NCBI GenBank assembly: GCA_029261655.1 | Contig: JAJDAY010000031.1 | Coordinates: 1 to 64,000 of the forward strand | Reading direction: 5' to 3' | DNA from: Nitrospinaceae bacterium | GTDB taxonomy: Bacteria > Nitrospinota > Nitrospinia > Nitrospinales > VA-1 | Length of the DNA: 64,000 bases | Shown: one piece after another, positions 42,823 through 51,922 of the stretch | Position numbering within the stretch: the stretch's first letter is position 1 | Layout of the letters: each line of letters begins with the position of its first letter | The notes under the pieces: model-generated | What the model was told of the DNA's origin: nothing | What the model saw: only the letters and a program-made list of their open reading frames with translations | The model's database searches: none | Made by a program: the position numbers and the translations under genes

Positions 42823-43330
42823 ATTTTTTGGAGCTTTAGCTCTGATAATTATTGCGGTTTTCACAGCCGGGCAGGTTTCTGGAGAGCCTGTTAAATACTC
42901 CGAAGACAAAAGATTCATCGACAATGGCGATGGCACCATCAACGATACAAAAACCGGATTCATGTGGACGAAGCAGGATTCCTACCAATACAAAGGTCAC
43001 TGGTTGAACTGGTTTGAGGCGGAAGATTATATCGAAGAACTCAATCAGGAAAGGTTTGCCGATTACCTGGACTGGCGCCTCCCGACCATTAAGGAATTGA
43101 CCACATTGTACGAAGAGGAAAAACTCAACAGCCAGCAACTGGGAAGCGAAATGAAAATGCACATGGACCCCATTTTTGCCAAAGAAGGGAGCGGCACGCT
43201 TTGGACGTCCGAAACCAACGGCAGTTACAATGCATTCGGCGTGGTTTTCAACCACGGACAACGTTTCAACAGCTCTAAAAGAAAAAAAGCCCGGCGGGCG
43301 GTCAGAGCCATCCGCTTTATAAATCCCTAG
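42797..43330 (+). CDS. DUF1566 (Lcl C-terminal) domain exported protein
   Basis: The 177-residue protein has a signal peptide (hydrophobic residues 9-25) and a DUF1566 domain: RFIDNGDGTINDTKTGFMW, then DYLDWRLPTIKEL, LWTSE and RRAVRAIRFI. Such domains are often found in surface or periplasmic proteins of unknown function. It begins within a dispersed 10-bp periodic repeat, so its N-terminus may be recently acquired. A GTG five codons upstream is an alternative start. Confidence 0.78.
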   Translation: MKTDKYRGIFFGALALIIIAVFTAGQVSGEPVKYSEDKRFIDNGDGTINDTKTGFMWTKQDSYQYKGHWLNWFEAEDYIEELNQERFADYLDWRLPTIKELTTLYEEEKLNSQQLGSEMKMHMDPIFAKEGSGTLWTSETNGSYNAFGVVFNHGQRFNSSKRKKARRAVRAIRFINP

Positions 43331-43362
43331 GGATACCCCATTTTTCAGAAAGTCTCAAAAAC

Positions 43363-44997
43363 ATGAAACGCACCTGTTTGTTCACTTTTACTTTATTAAT
43401 AAGTTTTTTCATTTTCCTCCCGGTTTCCCAGGCCACTTATCCGGGGAGATCCGTCACCCATTGGGACCCTACTCTATCCAACGAGTATAAGGACCCTGAC
43501 TATCAGACCATCGCGGATCTCGTGAAAGAGAAAAAGTTTGACGAGGCCAATGCTCTGCTCGACAAAAAAATTAAATCCGTCGACGATAAAAGCACGCCTC
43601 TCATATTAAAAGGCTTTATTGCCAACGAGCGGGGGAACTACAAGCAGGCCCTGGAGTTATTTTTAGAAGGACGGCCCAAGCAAAAACCCGGCATTCCCCA
43701 GTCCCCCCATCCCGCAATCCATTTCGGGTTTTGCCAGGTCTACCGGAACCTGGGGATCATTGCACTTTCTGAGCAGGGATGCCAAGTCGCCGTGGAAAGA
43801 CAGCGAAACGCCCCAGAAGTCCATTACGAATACGCCCAAACCCTGACCGTTCAAGGAAAAATGCAGGCGGCTCTGGGAGAGTTACAGACCGCGGCAAAGC
43901 TGGACCCCAAAAACCCGCTGTATCCTTTTGAGTCGGGAATGGCCTCCAATTACTTAAATAACTCTCAGGATGCGGAAAAATACTTTCTTGAAGCTCTGGC
44001 CATCGACCCTGAATTCATTGATGCGGCCTATCAGGTCGCCTATTTATACACAGCCCAGGGGAAGTTCAAAGAGGCGGAAAAATACATCTACCAGATTCTG
44101 GACACTCGTAAGGCACATCCCAAAGTGGCTTCCGCAAAACTTCTTCTGGATTACGCCCATAAAAACGTCGCGGACAAACTCACCCTGAAAATAGTCCCGC
44201 ATGAATATCATTTGAGCCGCTCGAAATCCCTGTATCAATCGGGCCAATACGGGTTGTCTCTGATCGAAATCCAAACCGCCGCTCAGCTCAAACCAGAAGA
44301 CTTGAATATCAAGGAAATCCTGATCGGGATATCGACCTTTCTATTTCGTCTCGACACCGGAGAAAATGCCATCAACCATTTCCTCACATTGGTAAAAGAC
44401 GACGATCTATCGAAAGCGAAGGCTTATCAAAAACTGGGAGACATACGCATCATTCAGGGAAAGTTACTGGAAGCCCGCCAGTTCTATGAAAAAGCTCAAA
44501 CTCTCGGCGATCCCGGAAACCTCGCCAAAATCAGTCTGGCGCAATTTCCAGAGCTATCCACAGCAGACCTCTCACTGCAAAACCCCACTGAGATTTTCAT
44601 AAACCCTGCCAACGCGTTGAATCGACAGGGAGAGATTTTTGCCCATTACAAAATGTATGACCGCGCCATTGGCATCTATTCCATTGTGATAGAAATGGAC
44701 CCCCAGCATCTGGACAGTATGTTGAACACAGCAACCGCCTATTTTAAATCTGATAAAAATGGCCGGACCATCTCAATACTGGAACGGTTGCTTGTGACCT
44801 ATCCCAACCACGATCATATTTTGTCGCATCGCTATTTACTCGCCCAGGCATACGTCAAACATGGCGATCTGCAGGGAGGATTAAAAAACCTGGAATGGGT
44901 CATCCGGAAAAATCCGGCGATAAAAAATAAGATTCAATCCGATCCGGTTTTCAAAACCCTGAATGAAAACAAGGAGTTTAAAAAATTAATTCAGTAG
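43363..44997 (+). CDS. Exported TPR repeat protein
   Basis: The 544-residue protein has a signal peptide (residues 1-26) and TPR motifs throughout: KEKKFDEANALLDKKIK, ALGELQTAAKLDPKNPLYPFESG, AEKYFLEALAIDPEFIDAAYQVAYLY, GKFKEAEKY, AIGIYSIVIEMDPQHLDSMLNTA. The helical repeats form a scaffold for protein contacts in the envelope. It follows the DUF1566 gene by about 30 bases in the same direction, so the two may cooperate. No catalytic motif is seen. Confidence 0.85.
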   Translation: MKRTCLFTFTLLISFFIFLPVSQATYPGRSVTHWDPTLSNEYKDPDYQTIADLVKEKKFDEANALLDKKIKSVDDKSTPLILKGFIANERGNYKQALELFLEGRPKQKPGIPQSPHPAIHFGFCQVYRNLGIIALSEQGCQVAVERQRNAPEVHYEYAQTLTVQGKMQAALGELQTAAKLDPKNPLYPFESGMASNYLNNSQDAEKYFLEALAIDPEFIDAAYQVAYLYTAQGKFKEAEKYIYQILDTRKAHPKVASAKLLLDYAHKNVADKLTLKIVPHEYHLSRSKSLYQSGQYGLSLIEIQTAAQLKPEDLNIKEILIGISTFLFRLDTGENAINHFLTLVKDDDLSKAKAYQKLGDIRIIQGKLLEARQFYEKAQTLGDPGNLAKISLAQFPELSTADLSLQNPTEIFINPANALNRQGEIFAHYKMYDRAIGIYSIVIEMDPQHLDSMLNTATAYFKSDKNGRTISILERLLVTYPNHDHILSHRYLLAQAYVKHGDLQGGLKNLEWVIRKNPAIKNKIQSDPVFKTLNENKEFKKLIQ

Positions 44998-45198
44998 ACC
45001 CCGTGTGATTTATATCGCATGACCGAAACCCTTGAAATTTCCCTTCTTAGCCTTCGGTAATTCTTCCTCCAACGCCTGTTGATATTAAGTTTGACATTAA
45101 AATTCCTTTATTGTTACCTTGATAGCATATGACACTTACCATGATTTCCCTTCAACCCTTTACCCGAATGGGCAAATCCAGAGCAAGGAGATTCTTTA

Positions 45199-45660
45199 AT
45201 GATTGAACGCAAATTAAGTTCCAGAATCAATTGGAAGCCGATAAATTTTTTGACCTTGTCACTTATCGTTACCTTGTTCTCTATTCACAGTCCCACAACC
45301 GTTTCTGCGGCTGAATTGTGTAAAGAAGGAAAAAAAAATTTGATCGGAAGCTATGATGTCATAAATGCAAAAGGCGGTTTGTGGGGAGTCATGGAGAAAA
45401 CCGCCGGTTTGCAGGACAAATCGGTTTTGGGGTTGCAGACCGATGGCAAAATGAGACGCACGATCAGTATTTTCGAAGAAATGTGCGAGGATGGGAAAAG
45501 CCCAACCCCCGCGCTTTATGATGAAATCCTTAGCCTGATCGGCGACGGCAGAATGGTGTTCAATATGAACCCGGACCGCACGCCCCCAAAAAAAATCCTG
45601 TCGAAGATCACTGAAGTGAATAATAAAGCCGCCGCGCTATTGAAAAAACTGGGCGAATAA
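45199..45660 (+). CDS. Exported hypothetical protein (153 residues)
   Basis: After a signal peptide (residues about 15-37, ending VSA-A) comes a 115-residue domain with two cysteines (AELCKEGKK, EEMCEDGKS) and a helical C-terminus (NNKAAALLKKLGE). A clear AAGGAG lies upstream of the ATG. No family recognised; periplasmic location is likely. It precedes the bcp gene by 38 bases and may be co-transcribed with it. Confidence 0.7.
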   Translation: MIERKLSSRINWKPINFLTLSLIVTLFSIHSPTTVSAAELCKEGKKNLIGSYDVINAKGGLWGVMEKTAGLQDKSVLGLQTDGKMRRTISIFEEMCEDGKSPTPALYDEILSLIGDGRMVFNMNPDRTPPKKILSKITEVNNKAAALLKKLGE

Positions 45661-45697
45661 ACCCCTCGGATTTTGAAATACAAAAGGAAGAGTTTTT

Positions 45698-46156
45698 ATG
45701 CTCAAAGAAGGAAATAAGGCGCCGGACTTCACTGCGGTTGATCAAAATGGCAACAAAGTCAAGTTGAGCGCCTTCAAGGGTAAAAAAAACGTGGTCCTCT
45801 ATTTTTACCCCAAAGACATGACTCCAGGATGCACCACCGAGGCCTGCGACTTTAAAGACAATCTGAAAAAATTTAAAGAGACGGTTATTCTGGGAGTCAG
45901 CCTGGACTCACCCGAACGCCATCAAAAATTCATCGACAAATATGACCTCCCCTTCGATCTGATTTCCGACGCCGACCAAAAGGTAGTGAACAAATTTGGT
46001 GTCTGGCAGGAAAAAAAACTCTACGGCAAAACATTTATGGGGATCGTCCGAAGCACCTTCATCATCGACAAAAATGGCGTGCTCCGCAAAATTTTCCCCA
46101 AAGTGAGGGTCAAGGGACACGTCGATGAAGTGCTTGCGGTTCTCAAAGAAATTTAA
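45698..46156 (+). CDS. bcp: Thioredoxin-dependent peroxiredoxin, BCP/PrxQ type
   Basis: The 152-residue peroxiredoxin has peroxidatic C45 in YPKDMTPGCTTEAC and resolving C50 five residues later, the atypical two-cysteine PrxQ arrangement. The conserved R (GIVRSTFII) completes the site. It reduces H2O2 and organic peroxides with thioredoxin. It is convergent with the M24 peptidase gene and follows the exported hypothetical protein. Confidence 0.93.
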   Translation: MLKEGNKAPDFTAVDQNGNKVKLSAFKGKKNVVLYFYPKDMTPGCTTEACDFKDNLKKFKETVILGVSLDSPERHQKFIDKYDLPFDLISDADQKVVNKFGVWQEKKLYGKTFMGIVRSTFIIDKNGVLRKIFPKVRVKGHVDEVLAVLKEI

Positions 46157-46171
46157 ACAGATACCCCTCCC

Positions 46172-47575
46172 CTATTTTCCCGCCATCAATTTTTCGATCT
46201 CAGCGACAGATTTAGGAATTTTCCGTGACATATTCCGGCAACCGGTTTTCGTGATGAGAAGGTTATCCTCGATGCGAATGCCGATTTCTTCATCATAGGT
46301 TTTTCCATTCAGTTTGATGCGGAACGCTCCGTAAAGCCCCGGTTCATTGCTTATCAGCCAGCCGGGTTGCATTGGCTGGCTGAGATAATTGCGGAAAGGG
46401 TCGCCGTCGTGTTCCTGCTCCCCCATCAGGTGGCTGACTCCATGCGGCCGGGATTCATACTTCAACTTACATCTTCCGCCAGCCTTGCGAAAAACAGTTT
46501 CCAGATCCGAGTTGATGGACTCCCAGCAACAATCGTTCAGTTCATTGATCGTCACGCCCGCTTTGGCTTTTCCTTGTACGGCCTTTTGCGCCTTTAATAC
46601 AATTTCATAAAGCATTTTCTGCAACGGATTGAACTTGCCCGATGCCGGTATGGTTCGTGAAATATCTGCGTGCATGGTCATCCAGCGGACGCCAAAATCT
46701 ATCAGAACCAATTCATTGCGGCTGAACTCATCATCATTCTTCATATAATGCAAAACCGTGGCATTGCGCCCGGACGCGACGATGGAGGGAAAACTGAGCC
46801 CATAAGGAGAGTTCATCAGCATCTGCCCTTCTATAAAACCCTGAACCTGATATTCATTACGAAGTTCACGGAAATTTCTGAGGGTGGTCTTGAACGCGCT
46901 TCCTGTGACATCACTGGCCTTCTGGGTGCTATCGACATCATAATCATCCAACGGCAGTCGCAGATCAAAATGGTTCTTCATGATATTGACCAACTCCGCT
47001 CCCTTCGTTTTCCAGGAACGCAACCAGCCTGACAACTTACTTTTGAAGTCCCAATTATGATCGGTCTTGATCTCCACCTTCCTGCCATTTCTAATTCCCT
47101 CTACCCAGAAAGTACCCAACTGTTTCTTTTTCTGTTTCCGAAATCTCTCTTCGACCACTTTCTTCAAGTCCCGAATATCGCGAACATCCTGGATGCCGGT
47201 TACCTTTTGAACTTCCCGGACACTTTTTTCGTCGCCCACTCCAAACCGGATTCCATTCCAGAACTCCAGATTTAAATCTTTTTCAGCCACGAACAATATC
47301 TCATCCGATTCTTTAGAACCAGGGTCCAGAAGTAAAACCACCTCAGACTGGTTGATTCCGGTCAGGTACATCATTGAAGGTTCCTGATAGGTCGCGCAAT
47401 AAGCATAGGACCAAACGGTTTTTCCTTCCGGTCCGTAAGGGACTCCCGTGATCACCATCAATTTATTTTCGCGCTCCATCAGATTTTTACGCCGTGCACG
47501 GAACCGGCGTTTGGCGAAACTCCCCGCCCCGCCGTCTCTGAAAATTCCTGTATAGGTTTTTTTATTATTTTTCAT
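46172..47575 (-). CDS. M24 family Xaa-Pro aminopeptidase-like metallopeptidase
   Basis: The 467-residue protein has an N-terminal creatinase-like domain (residues 1-180) and a pita-bread catalytic domain with metal ligands D in LIDFG, D in MHADISRTIPASG, H in RPHGVSHLMG, E in SNEPGLYG and E in GIRIEDN. It cleaves N-terminal residues before proline or acts on short peptides. The basic N-terminus (RRFRARRKNL) is unusual but retains no signal peptide. Convergent with bcp. Confidence 0.85.
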   Translation of the reverse strand: MKNNKKTYTGIFRDGGAGSFAKRRFRARRKNLMERENKLMVITGVPYGPEGKTVWSYAYCATYQEPSMMYLTGINQSEVVLLLDPGSKESDEILFVAEKDLNLEFWNGIRFGVGDEKSVREVQKVTGIQDVRDIRDLKKVVEERFRKQKKKQLGTFWVEGIRNGRKVEIKTDHNWDFKSKLSGWLRSWKTKGAELVNIMKNHFDLRLPLDDYDVDSTQKASDVTGSAFKTTLRNFRELRNEYQVQGFIEGQMLMNSPYGLSFPSIVASGRNATVLHYMKNDDEFSRNELVLIDFGVRWMTMHADISRTIPASGKFNPLQKMLYEIVLKAQKAVQGKAKAGVTINELNDCCWESINSDLETVFRKAGGRCKLKYESRPHGVSHLMGEQEHDGDPFRNYLSQPMQPGWLISNEPGLYGAFRIKLNGKTYDEEIGIRIEDNLLITKTGCRNMSRKIPKSVAEIEKLMAGK

Positions 47576-47671
47576 ATCGCCAATTTAAAAATGAAATGAG
47601 AATTCGTCCAACATATAATCATACTACCGGGTTGTCCCCGAGTTTCCAATATCACGAGCCTTTTTTATATC

Positions 47672-48367
47672 ATGTGTGGACGCTATACCTTAACTAAAGC
47701 GGGAAAAACCATGCAATCGCATTTTGCCTTCATGGAAACCGGGGTTCCGCACAAACAACGTTTCAACATCGCCCCCACACAGACGGCACCCGTTATCATG
47801 CTCCGTGAAGGCAAACGGGAATGTCTCTTCATGCGCTGGGGGCTGGTCCCTTCCTGGGCCAGGGATGAGAAATTTGGTCCCCGGATGATCAACGCCCGGG
47901 CGGAAACGATTCGGGAAAAACCCGGCTTCAAAGACTCATTTAAAATGAAAAGATGCCTCGTCCCTGCCGATGGGTTCATCGAATGGAAAAACACAGAAGG
48001 CGTCAAGCAACCCCATTATATCACTTTAAAAAATGATGGGCTGTTCGCCTTTGCAGGCATCTGGTCGGAATGGAAAAAAGCAGGAGGACTGTTGTGGACA
48101 TTTTCAATCATCACAACCGATTGCAATTCGCTGGTACAACCCATCCACCCACGCATGCCGGTCATATTGTCCAGCGACAATTATGACACCTGGCTCGACA
48201 CATCGTCGGGTCCGAACACTCTGCAATCGTTGCTGGCCCCTTTTCCATCAGACCGGATGCAGAGAATCGAGATTTCCAGGAAAATCAACTCGGCAAAAAA
48301 TGACCGGGCGGAATGTCTTCTACCTGAAGAAAGCAATGGCTTTCAAAGTTTACTTTTTCCTGAGTAA
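47672..48367 (+). CDS. yedK: SOS response-associated peptidase, YedK/HMCES family
   Basis: The 231-residue SRAP protein begins MCGRYTL, with the catalytic C2 that crosslinks to abasic sites in single-stranded DNA. Other conserved segments are QRFNIAPTQTAPVI, MRWGLVPSWARDEKFGPRMINARAETI, RCLVPADGFIEWK and IHPRMPVIL. It protects abasic sites during replication. Its 3' end overlaps the convergent methyltransferase gene by 18 bases. Confidence 0.92.
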   Translation: MCGRYTLTKAGKTMQSHFAFMETGVPHKQRFNIAPTQTAPVIMLREGKRECLFMRWGLVPSWARDEKFGPRMINARAETIREKPGFKDSFKMKRCLVPADGFIEWKNTEGVKQPHYITLKNDGLFAFAGIWSEWKKAGGLLWTFSIITTDCNSLVQPIHPRMPVILSSDNYDTWLDTSSGPNTLQSLLAPFPSDRMQRIEISRKINSAKNDRAECLLPEESNGFQSLLFPE

Positions 48368-48964
48368 TCCCAAAAGTTCCTTATCTTTTCGTTTTTCGAC
48401 CGAGTGGGGAGTCTTTTGCAAAATTTCAATGTGAAACGTATCGGAAAAATGATCAAGAATATCGGACGGTGTGGTGTTAAAAGGAGGGCCACCCTCTTCA
48501 CCCGTTTCATAAAAAAGGCCCGCCAGCAACCCGCCTTTTTTTAAAATCCGCGTCGCAGTTTCTACATAGGCTGAGCGACTGGAGGGGTGGATGGCGCAGA
48601 AAAACGCCTGTTCCAGCATTAAGTCGTATCGGGCGTTATGATTTTCATCCAGTTGAAAAAAATCCTGATTGAGCACCTCGGCCAGCAATTTTTTTTCTTT
48701 AAGAGATTGCAACAACAACTCCCCCGCGCCGGGTGCGTAATCCAATCCGGTGACATCGAACCCCTTCTCCGCCAGGAATAAAACTTCATGCCCTTGTCCA
48801 CAGCCGGGAATAATGACCTTGCCCCTGGGAAGTTTATTTTCTTCCCACAACCGGATGAAAGGCGGGGCCACCTGACCCAAATCCCACCGCAAATCATCAT
48901 TGTCATAATGGTTCTGCCAATCGTCTCTGGCATATCCTTCATTTTCATCCGAACTCATATTCAT
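48350..48964 (-). CDS. Thiopurine S-methyltransferase-like SAM-dependent methyltransferase
   Basis: The 204-residue class I methyltransferase has the TPMT-family entry W-NHYDNDDLRWDLG-PP, the SAM loop VIIPGCGQGHEVLFLAEKGFDVTGLDYAPGA, and DLMLEQAFFCAIHPSSRSAYV. TPMT relatives methylate thiols, selenium or tellurium compounds, or act in halide methylation. Substrate is unknown. It starts with its own ribosome site and ends overlapping yedK. Confidence 0.85.
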   Translation of the reverse strand: MNMSSDENEGYARDDWQNHYDNDDLRWDLGQVAPPFIRLWEENKLPRGKVIIPGCGQGHEVLFLAEKGFDVTGLDYAPGAGELLLQSLKEKKLLAEVLNQDFFQLDENHNARYDLMLEQAFFCAIHPSSRSAYVETATRILKKGGLLAGLFYETGEEGGPPFNTTPSDILDHFSDTFHIEILQKTPHSVEKRKDKELLGLLRKK

Positions 48965-49075
48965 ACGGCATCAATCCTTTAACTGAAAAACTCAGTAACA
49001 ATATTCCATAGGCTCGTACACTCATATTATACCCGAGCCGGTCGAGGAAGAACTCCTGCAGTATTTCTGATAATG

Positions 49076-49111
49076 GCTCCAAAAAAAAACCCGCCTCAAG
49101 AAGCGGGGGTT
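49076..49111 (-). terminator. Intrinsic terminator of the PAS gene
   Basis: AACCCGC / GCGGGGGTT with an eight-base loop is followed on the minus strand by a ten-T run. It lies 44 bases past the PAS gene stop. Confidence 0.85.
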
Positions 49112-49154
49112 CATTTGTGCTGATGGGGGGATGATACTAAAGAATCAGGCAAAT

Positions 49155-49610
49155 TCAAAAATTATTCGAATCATTTTCAATCAGTTCCAACTCATTAATG
49201 AGTTCCATCATTTCCTCCGTCTCTCTGACTTCCCGGGACCGATCCTCCCAGTTGACGATATAGCCAGTTATTTTACCTTTAGGTTCCATAATACAATTAG
49301 TACTGATCTTTAAATGAATATTTCCAAAATCCAACTTCGCTTCATGGGGCAAAGCCTTATAATTTTTTAAAACCCTTTCCACCAGATCAGTGCCTCTGTG
49401 AAAACGATGTATGGATACTCCTATAAAATCATCGACTCGAACTCTAAAAGCATCAAAAATTTCTTTTTCAAAACTCTTAAGGGTTTCCTCCGCTTTTTGA
49501 TTCATGTAAACAAGCTTAAAGTCCTTGTCGGCAATAAAGATATTAATCTCGATACTATTCAAGATAGCGTATAAATTGGGAATTTCCGAAAAATGCGTTT
49601 CTTTTTTCAC
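49155..49610 (-). CDS. PAS-domain protein
   Basis: The 151-residue protein has one PAS domain in the methyl-accepting-protein style: ILNSIEINIFIADKDFKLVYMNQKAEETL, then DDFIGVSIHRFHRG and ISTNCIMEPKGKITGYIVNWEDRS, and an acidic C-terminal helix. GTG 49610 with AGGA seven bases upstream is the best start; the frame continues upstream to a TTG at 49709 inside the HDOD gene. It is the last gene of the chemotaxis-like group and may sense redox state or a small ligand. Confidence 0.75.
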   Translation of the reverse strand: MKKETHFSEIPNLYAILNSIEINIFIADKDFKLVYMNQKAEETLKSFEKEIFDAFRVRVDDFIGVSIHRFHRGTDLVERVLKNYKALPHEAKLDFGNIHLKISTNCIMEPKGKITGYIVNWEDRSREVRETEEMMELINELELIENDSNNF

Positions 49611-49677
49611 AGCCTTATCCTTTTTGTTTAAAACAACGACTTTTCCCTTTAATACATTTTTCAAATGATCCAAATCT

Positions 49678-50523
49678 CTATTGAGACAGAATACTGTAAA
49701 CTTCCTCAAAACTTTCTTTCGTTTTTTCTGAAATCCAGGGAAGAATTTTCATGGGCAATTCGAGGAACTTTAAAACTCTCTGATCCAGTTTAAACTCCTG
49801 ACTCTCTCCGCTGCTTCCAAGTTGGTTGGATTGGACAATATAATCTGCCAAATGCACGACCGCAGCTTCTTTCTTGTAGGAAGGAGCGTTTAAAGGTTGG
49901 TGGTGGTACTGTGTGGTTTCCCGAAGAATTTCCGGAAACATCCATTTCTCCATCAACGCACCCCCCACTTGCGCATGATCAAAACCCAGAGCGCTTTTTT
50001 CGGCGTTGATCAGGTTTATTCCCCAGTCATTGCATTGGTTGAGAGCATTTCTCGATTTCTCCGGATATTCTTTATAGATAATCAAAGAACCAATATCATG
50101 AACCATGCCCGCGAAATACATCAGTTCCTCATTTCCATAATTTTTCAATTTACTTATTTGCCTGGCGGCGATGCCGCTGGCGACGTTATGCGACCAAAAT
50201 GACTCCGTCGTGACAAAATTTTCCGGAATATCCTTAAAGTGGGACATGAGCTCGGAGGCAAGCACAAGCGTGCTGAGCGGGCTCAACCCAAGGATGCTGA
50301 TTGCATGAGAGATGGTCGCCACCTGGGTCGAAAGCCCAAAATAGGAGCTGTTGACCAGTCTTAAAATTTTGACTGTCAAACCTATATCCGATGAAATCAA
50401 TTCCGCAATCTCGTGCATTTCGGCATCGGGGTCATTGATCGACTCAATGATTTTATAGAAATTGTCCCGTAACGACGGAATCGCGTCGGGATTTTTGAAT
50501 ATATGTTCGATTGCAACATTCAT
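49678..50523 (-). CDS. HDOD domain signalling protein
   Basis: The 281-residue HDOD protein has SSDIGLTVKILRLVNSSYFGLSTQVATISHAISILGL and MVHDIGSLIIYKEYP, FDHAQVGGALMEKW. HDOD lacks a complete HD phosphohydrolase site and serves as a signalling scaffold, often with chemotaxis or c-di-GMP systems. It sits between the PAS and CheB-like genes on the same strand, 55 bases after the latter. Confidence 0.88.
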   Translation of the reverse strand: MNVAIEHIFKNPDAIPSLRDNFYKIIESINDPDAEMHEIAELISSDIGLTVKILRLVNSSYFGLSTQVATISHAISILGLSPLSTLVLASELMSHFKDIPENFVTTESFWSHNVASGIAARQISKLKNYGNEELMYFAGMVHDIGSLIIYKEYPEKSRNALNQCNDWGINLINAEKSALGFDHAQVGGALMEKWMFPEILRETTQYHHQPLNAPSYKKEAAVVHLADYIVQSNQLGSSGESQEFKLDQRVLKFLELPMKILPWISEKTKESFEEVYSILSQ

Positions 50524-50578
50524 AGACCACTTCCAAAATTTGATTTATAAGAATAGTTTTTTATAAAAAATTTTGACA

Positions 50579-51625
50579 TTAATCAGGAATTCCCATTTCA
50601 TTCAGTTGGTTGCTCAGGCTCGAGGTATTTTTTAGTAGCGTTTGCGCCATGCGATCCAGAGCCACCACCTGGTGCGGAATTCCTGATTCGACAACCATTT
50701 TGGGCATCGTGTCCGCCACAGCTGTTTTGGGGTCCTGAATGAGGATCTGGCCTCCAAAGTCACAAATTTTCTTTGCTCCCAACGCCCCGTCTTTACCCAG
50801 ACCCGAAAGAACCACGCCGACACAATATTTCCCAAAAGCCCTTGCCGCCGACCGGAAAAGATAGTCTCCCACTGGGCGCAGAAAATGTTCCAGGGGGTCG
50901 TCAGTCAATTGAAAGCAAAATGTTTCAGGGTCGATGCCTAAGTGCTTGTCTCCAGGAGCCAGATAAACCTGACTTTCTTTGGGTTCCATTCCATCAACCG
51001 CCAATTGAACTGGAAACTCATACTTGCTGTTCAACATTTCAGCCAATGAATCGAGAACCCAGTCGGGTCCATGTTGAACCAAAAAAAGGGATGCATTGAA
51101 TGGAAGCGTCAAACTATCAAACAATATCTTCAGAGTTTGCGGCCCCCCCGTACTCACTACGATCGCCACTCCCGGAAAGGGCGGTTGTATTGAATCCAGA
51201 TCTTCGGGAGCTTGAAAAACATCTGAACAAGCTTCTTTCCTCTTATTCTTGCGACGATTTTTAAGTCCCTTAAAAATACAGGCAAACAGATTATTGAAGT
51301 CCACCGGTTTCGTAAAAAAACCATCTATGCCAAGCTCCAGGGCTCGGTTTTTTATATTCACGTCCCTATAGGCGGTGAACATTATTATCAAAGGTTGTGG
51401 GGGCACCTCATTGCGAACACGACCGATCAATTCCATGCCACTCATTTTTGGCATATTTAAATCGGTGAGTAATATTTCGTATGGAGTTTCCCTAAGCATA
51501 GTTAAAGCCTCTTCCCCATCCATAGCGCTATGCACAATCCAATTATTTTTTCCAAAAACCCTTTTTAATATCTCAAAGGATTTTGACTCATCTTCCGCAA
51601 TCAGCACCCGAACACTGGAACCCAT
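50579..51625 (-). CDS. CheB-like receiver-methylesterase
   Basis: The 348-residue protein has a receiver domain (phospho-acceptor D55 in LLTDLNMPKMSG, K in TKPV) and a CheB methylesterase domain with the triad S158 (VVSTGGP), H185 (LVQHGPDW) and D279 (LSGLGKDGALG). It should remove methyl groups from chemoreceptors. No CheR, CheA or CheW is in the window. A start ATG is followed by MGSSVRVLIAEDE. It lies downstream of a chemoreceptor gene, with the dead haemoglobin between them. Confidence 0.88.
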   Translation of the reverse strand: MGSSVRVLIAEDESKSFEILKRVFGKNNWIVHSAMDGEEALTMLRETPYEILLTDLNMPKMSGMELIGRVRNEVPPQPLIIMFTAYRDVNIKNRALELGIDGFFTKPVDFNNLFACIFKGLKNRRKNKRKEACSDVFQAPEDLDSIQPPFPGVAIVVSTGGPQTLKILFDSLTLPFNASLFLVQHGPDWVLDSLAEMLNSKYEFPVQLAVDGMEPKESQVYLAPGDKHLGIDPETFCFQLTDDPLEHFLRPVGDYLFRSAARAFGKYCVGVVLSGLGKDGALGAKKICDFGGQILIQDPKTAVADTMPKMVVESGIPHQVVALDRMAQTLLKNTSSLSNQLNEMGIPD

Positions 51626-51656
51626 TTCCCACCCAATTAAATATGGATAATAATTC

Positions 51657-51922
51657 TTATCGATTCAGAACATCGTTCCGGGTCGACCGGGAAATCCGGG
51701 CCACCTTCTGGATTGATTTATCGGGAACGTTCAATTCCTTCAACGTATCTTCCAGGTAACTTATGATGACCGAGCCGAAGTGAAACGAATTCATTCCCAC
51801 TGCTTTTTCCTACCGCGCCTGATCCACCCTGGTGAAAAGGGTTTTAATTGAAAGCGATCATCCCCTTTTCAAAAAAGATATCGGCGGCGACAGCACCCTC
51901 CCCTCCTATCCTTTCAAAGATG
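51657..51922 (-). pseudogene. Remnant of a group I truncated haemoglobin
   Basis: Reading minus, pieces of the family appear in order but in shifting frames: [20 protein letters not shown] (51919 to about 51860, overlapping the chemoreceptor end), then FQLKPF and FTRVDQAR, and after loss of the middle part GMNSFHFGSVIISY, LEDTLKELNVP and STRNDVLNR (51794-51657). The central helices with the haem histidine are missing. The last part is an intact 45-codon frame from ATG 51794. The gene is dead unless the small frame is used. Confidence 0.75.
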
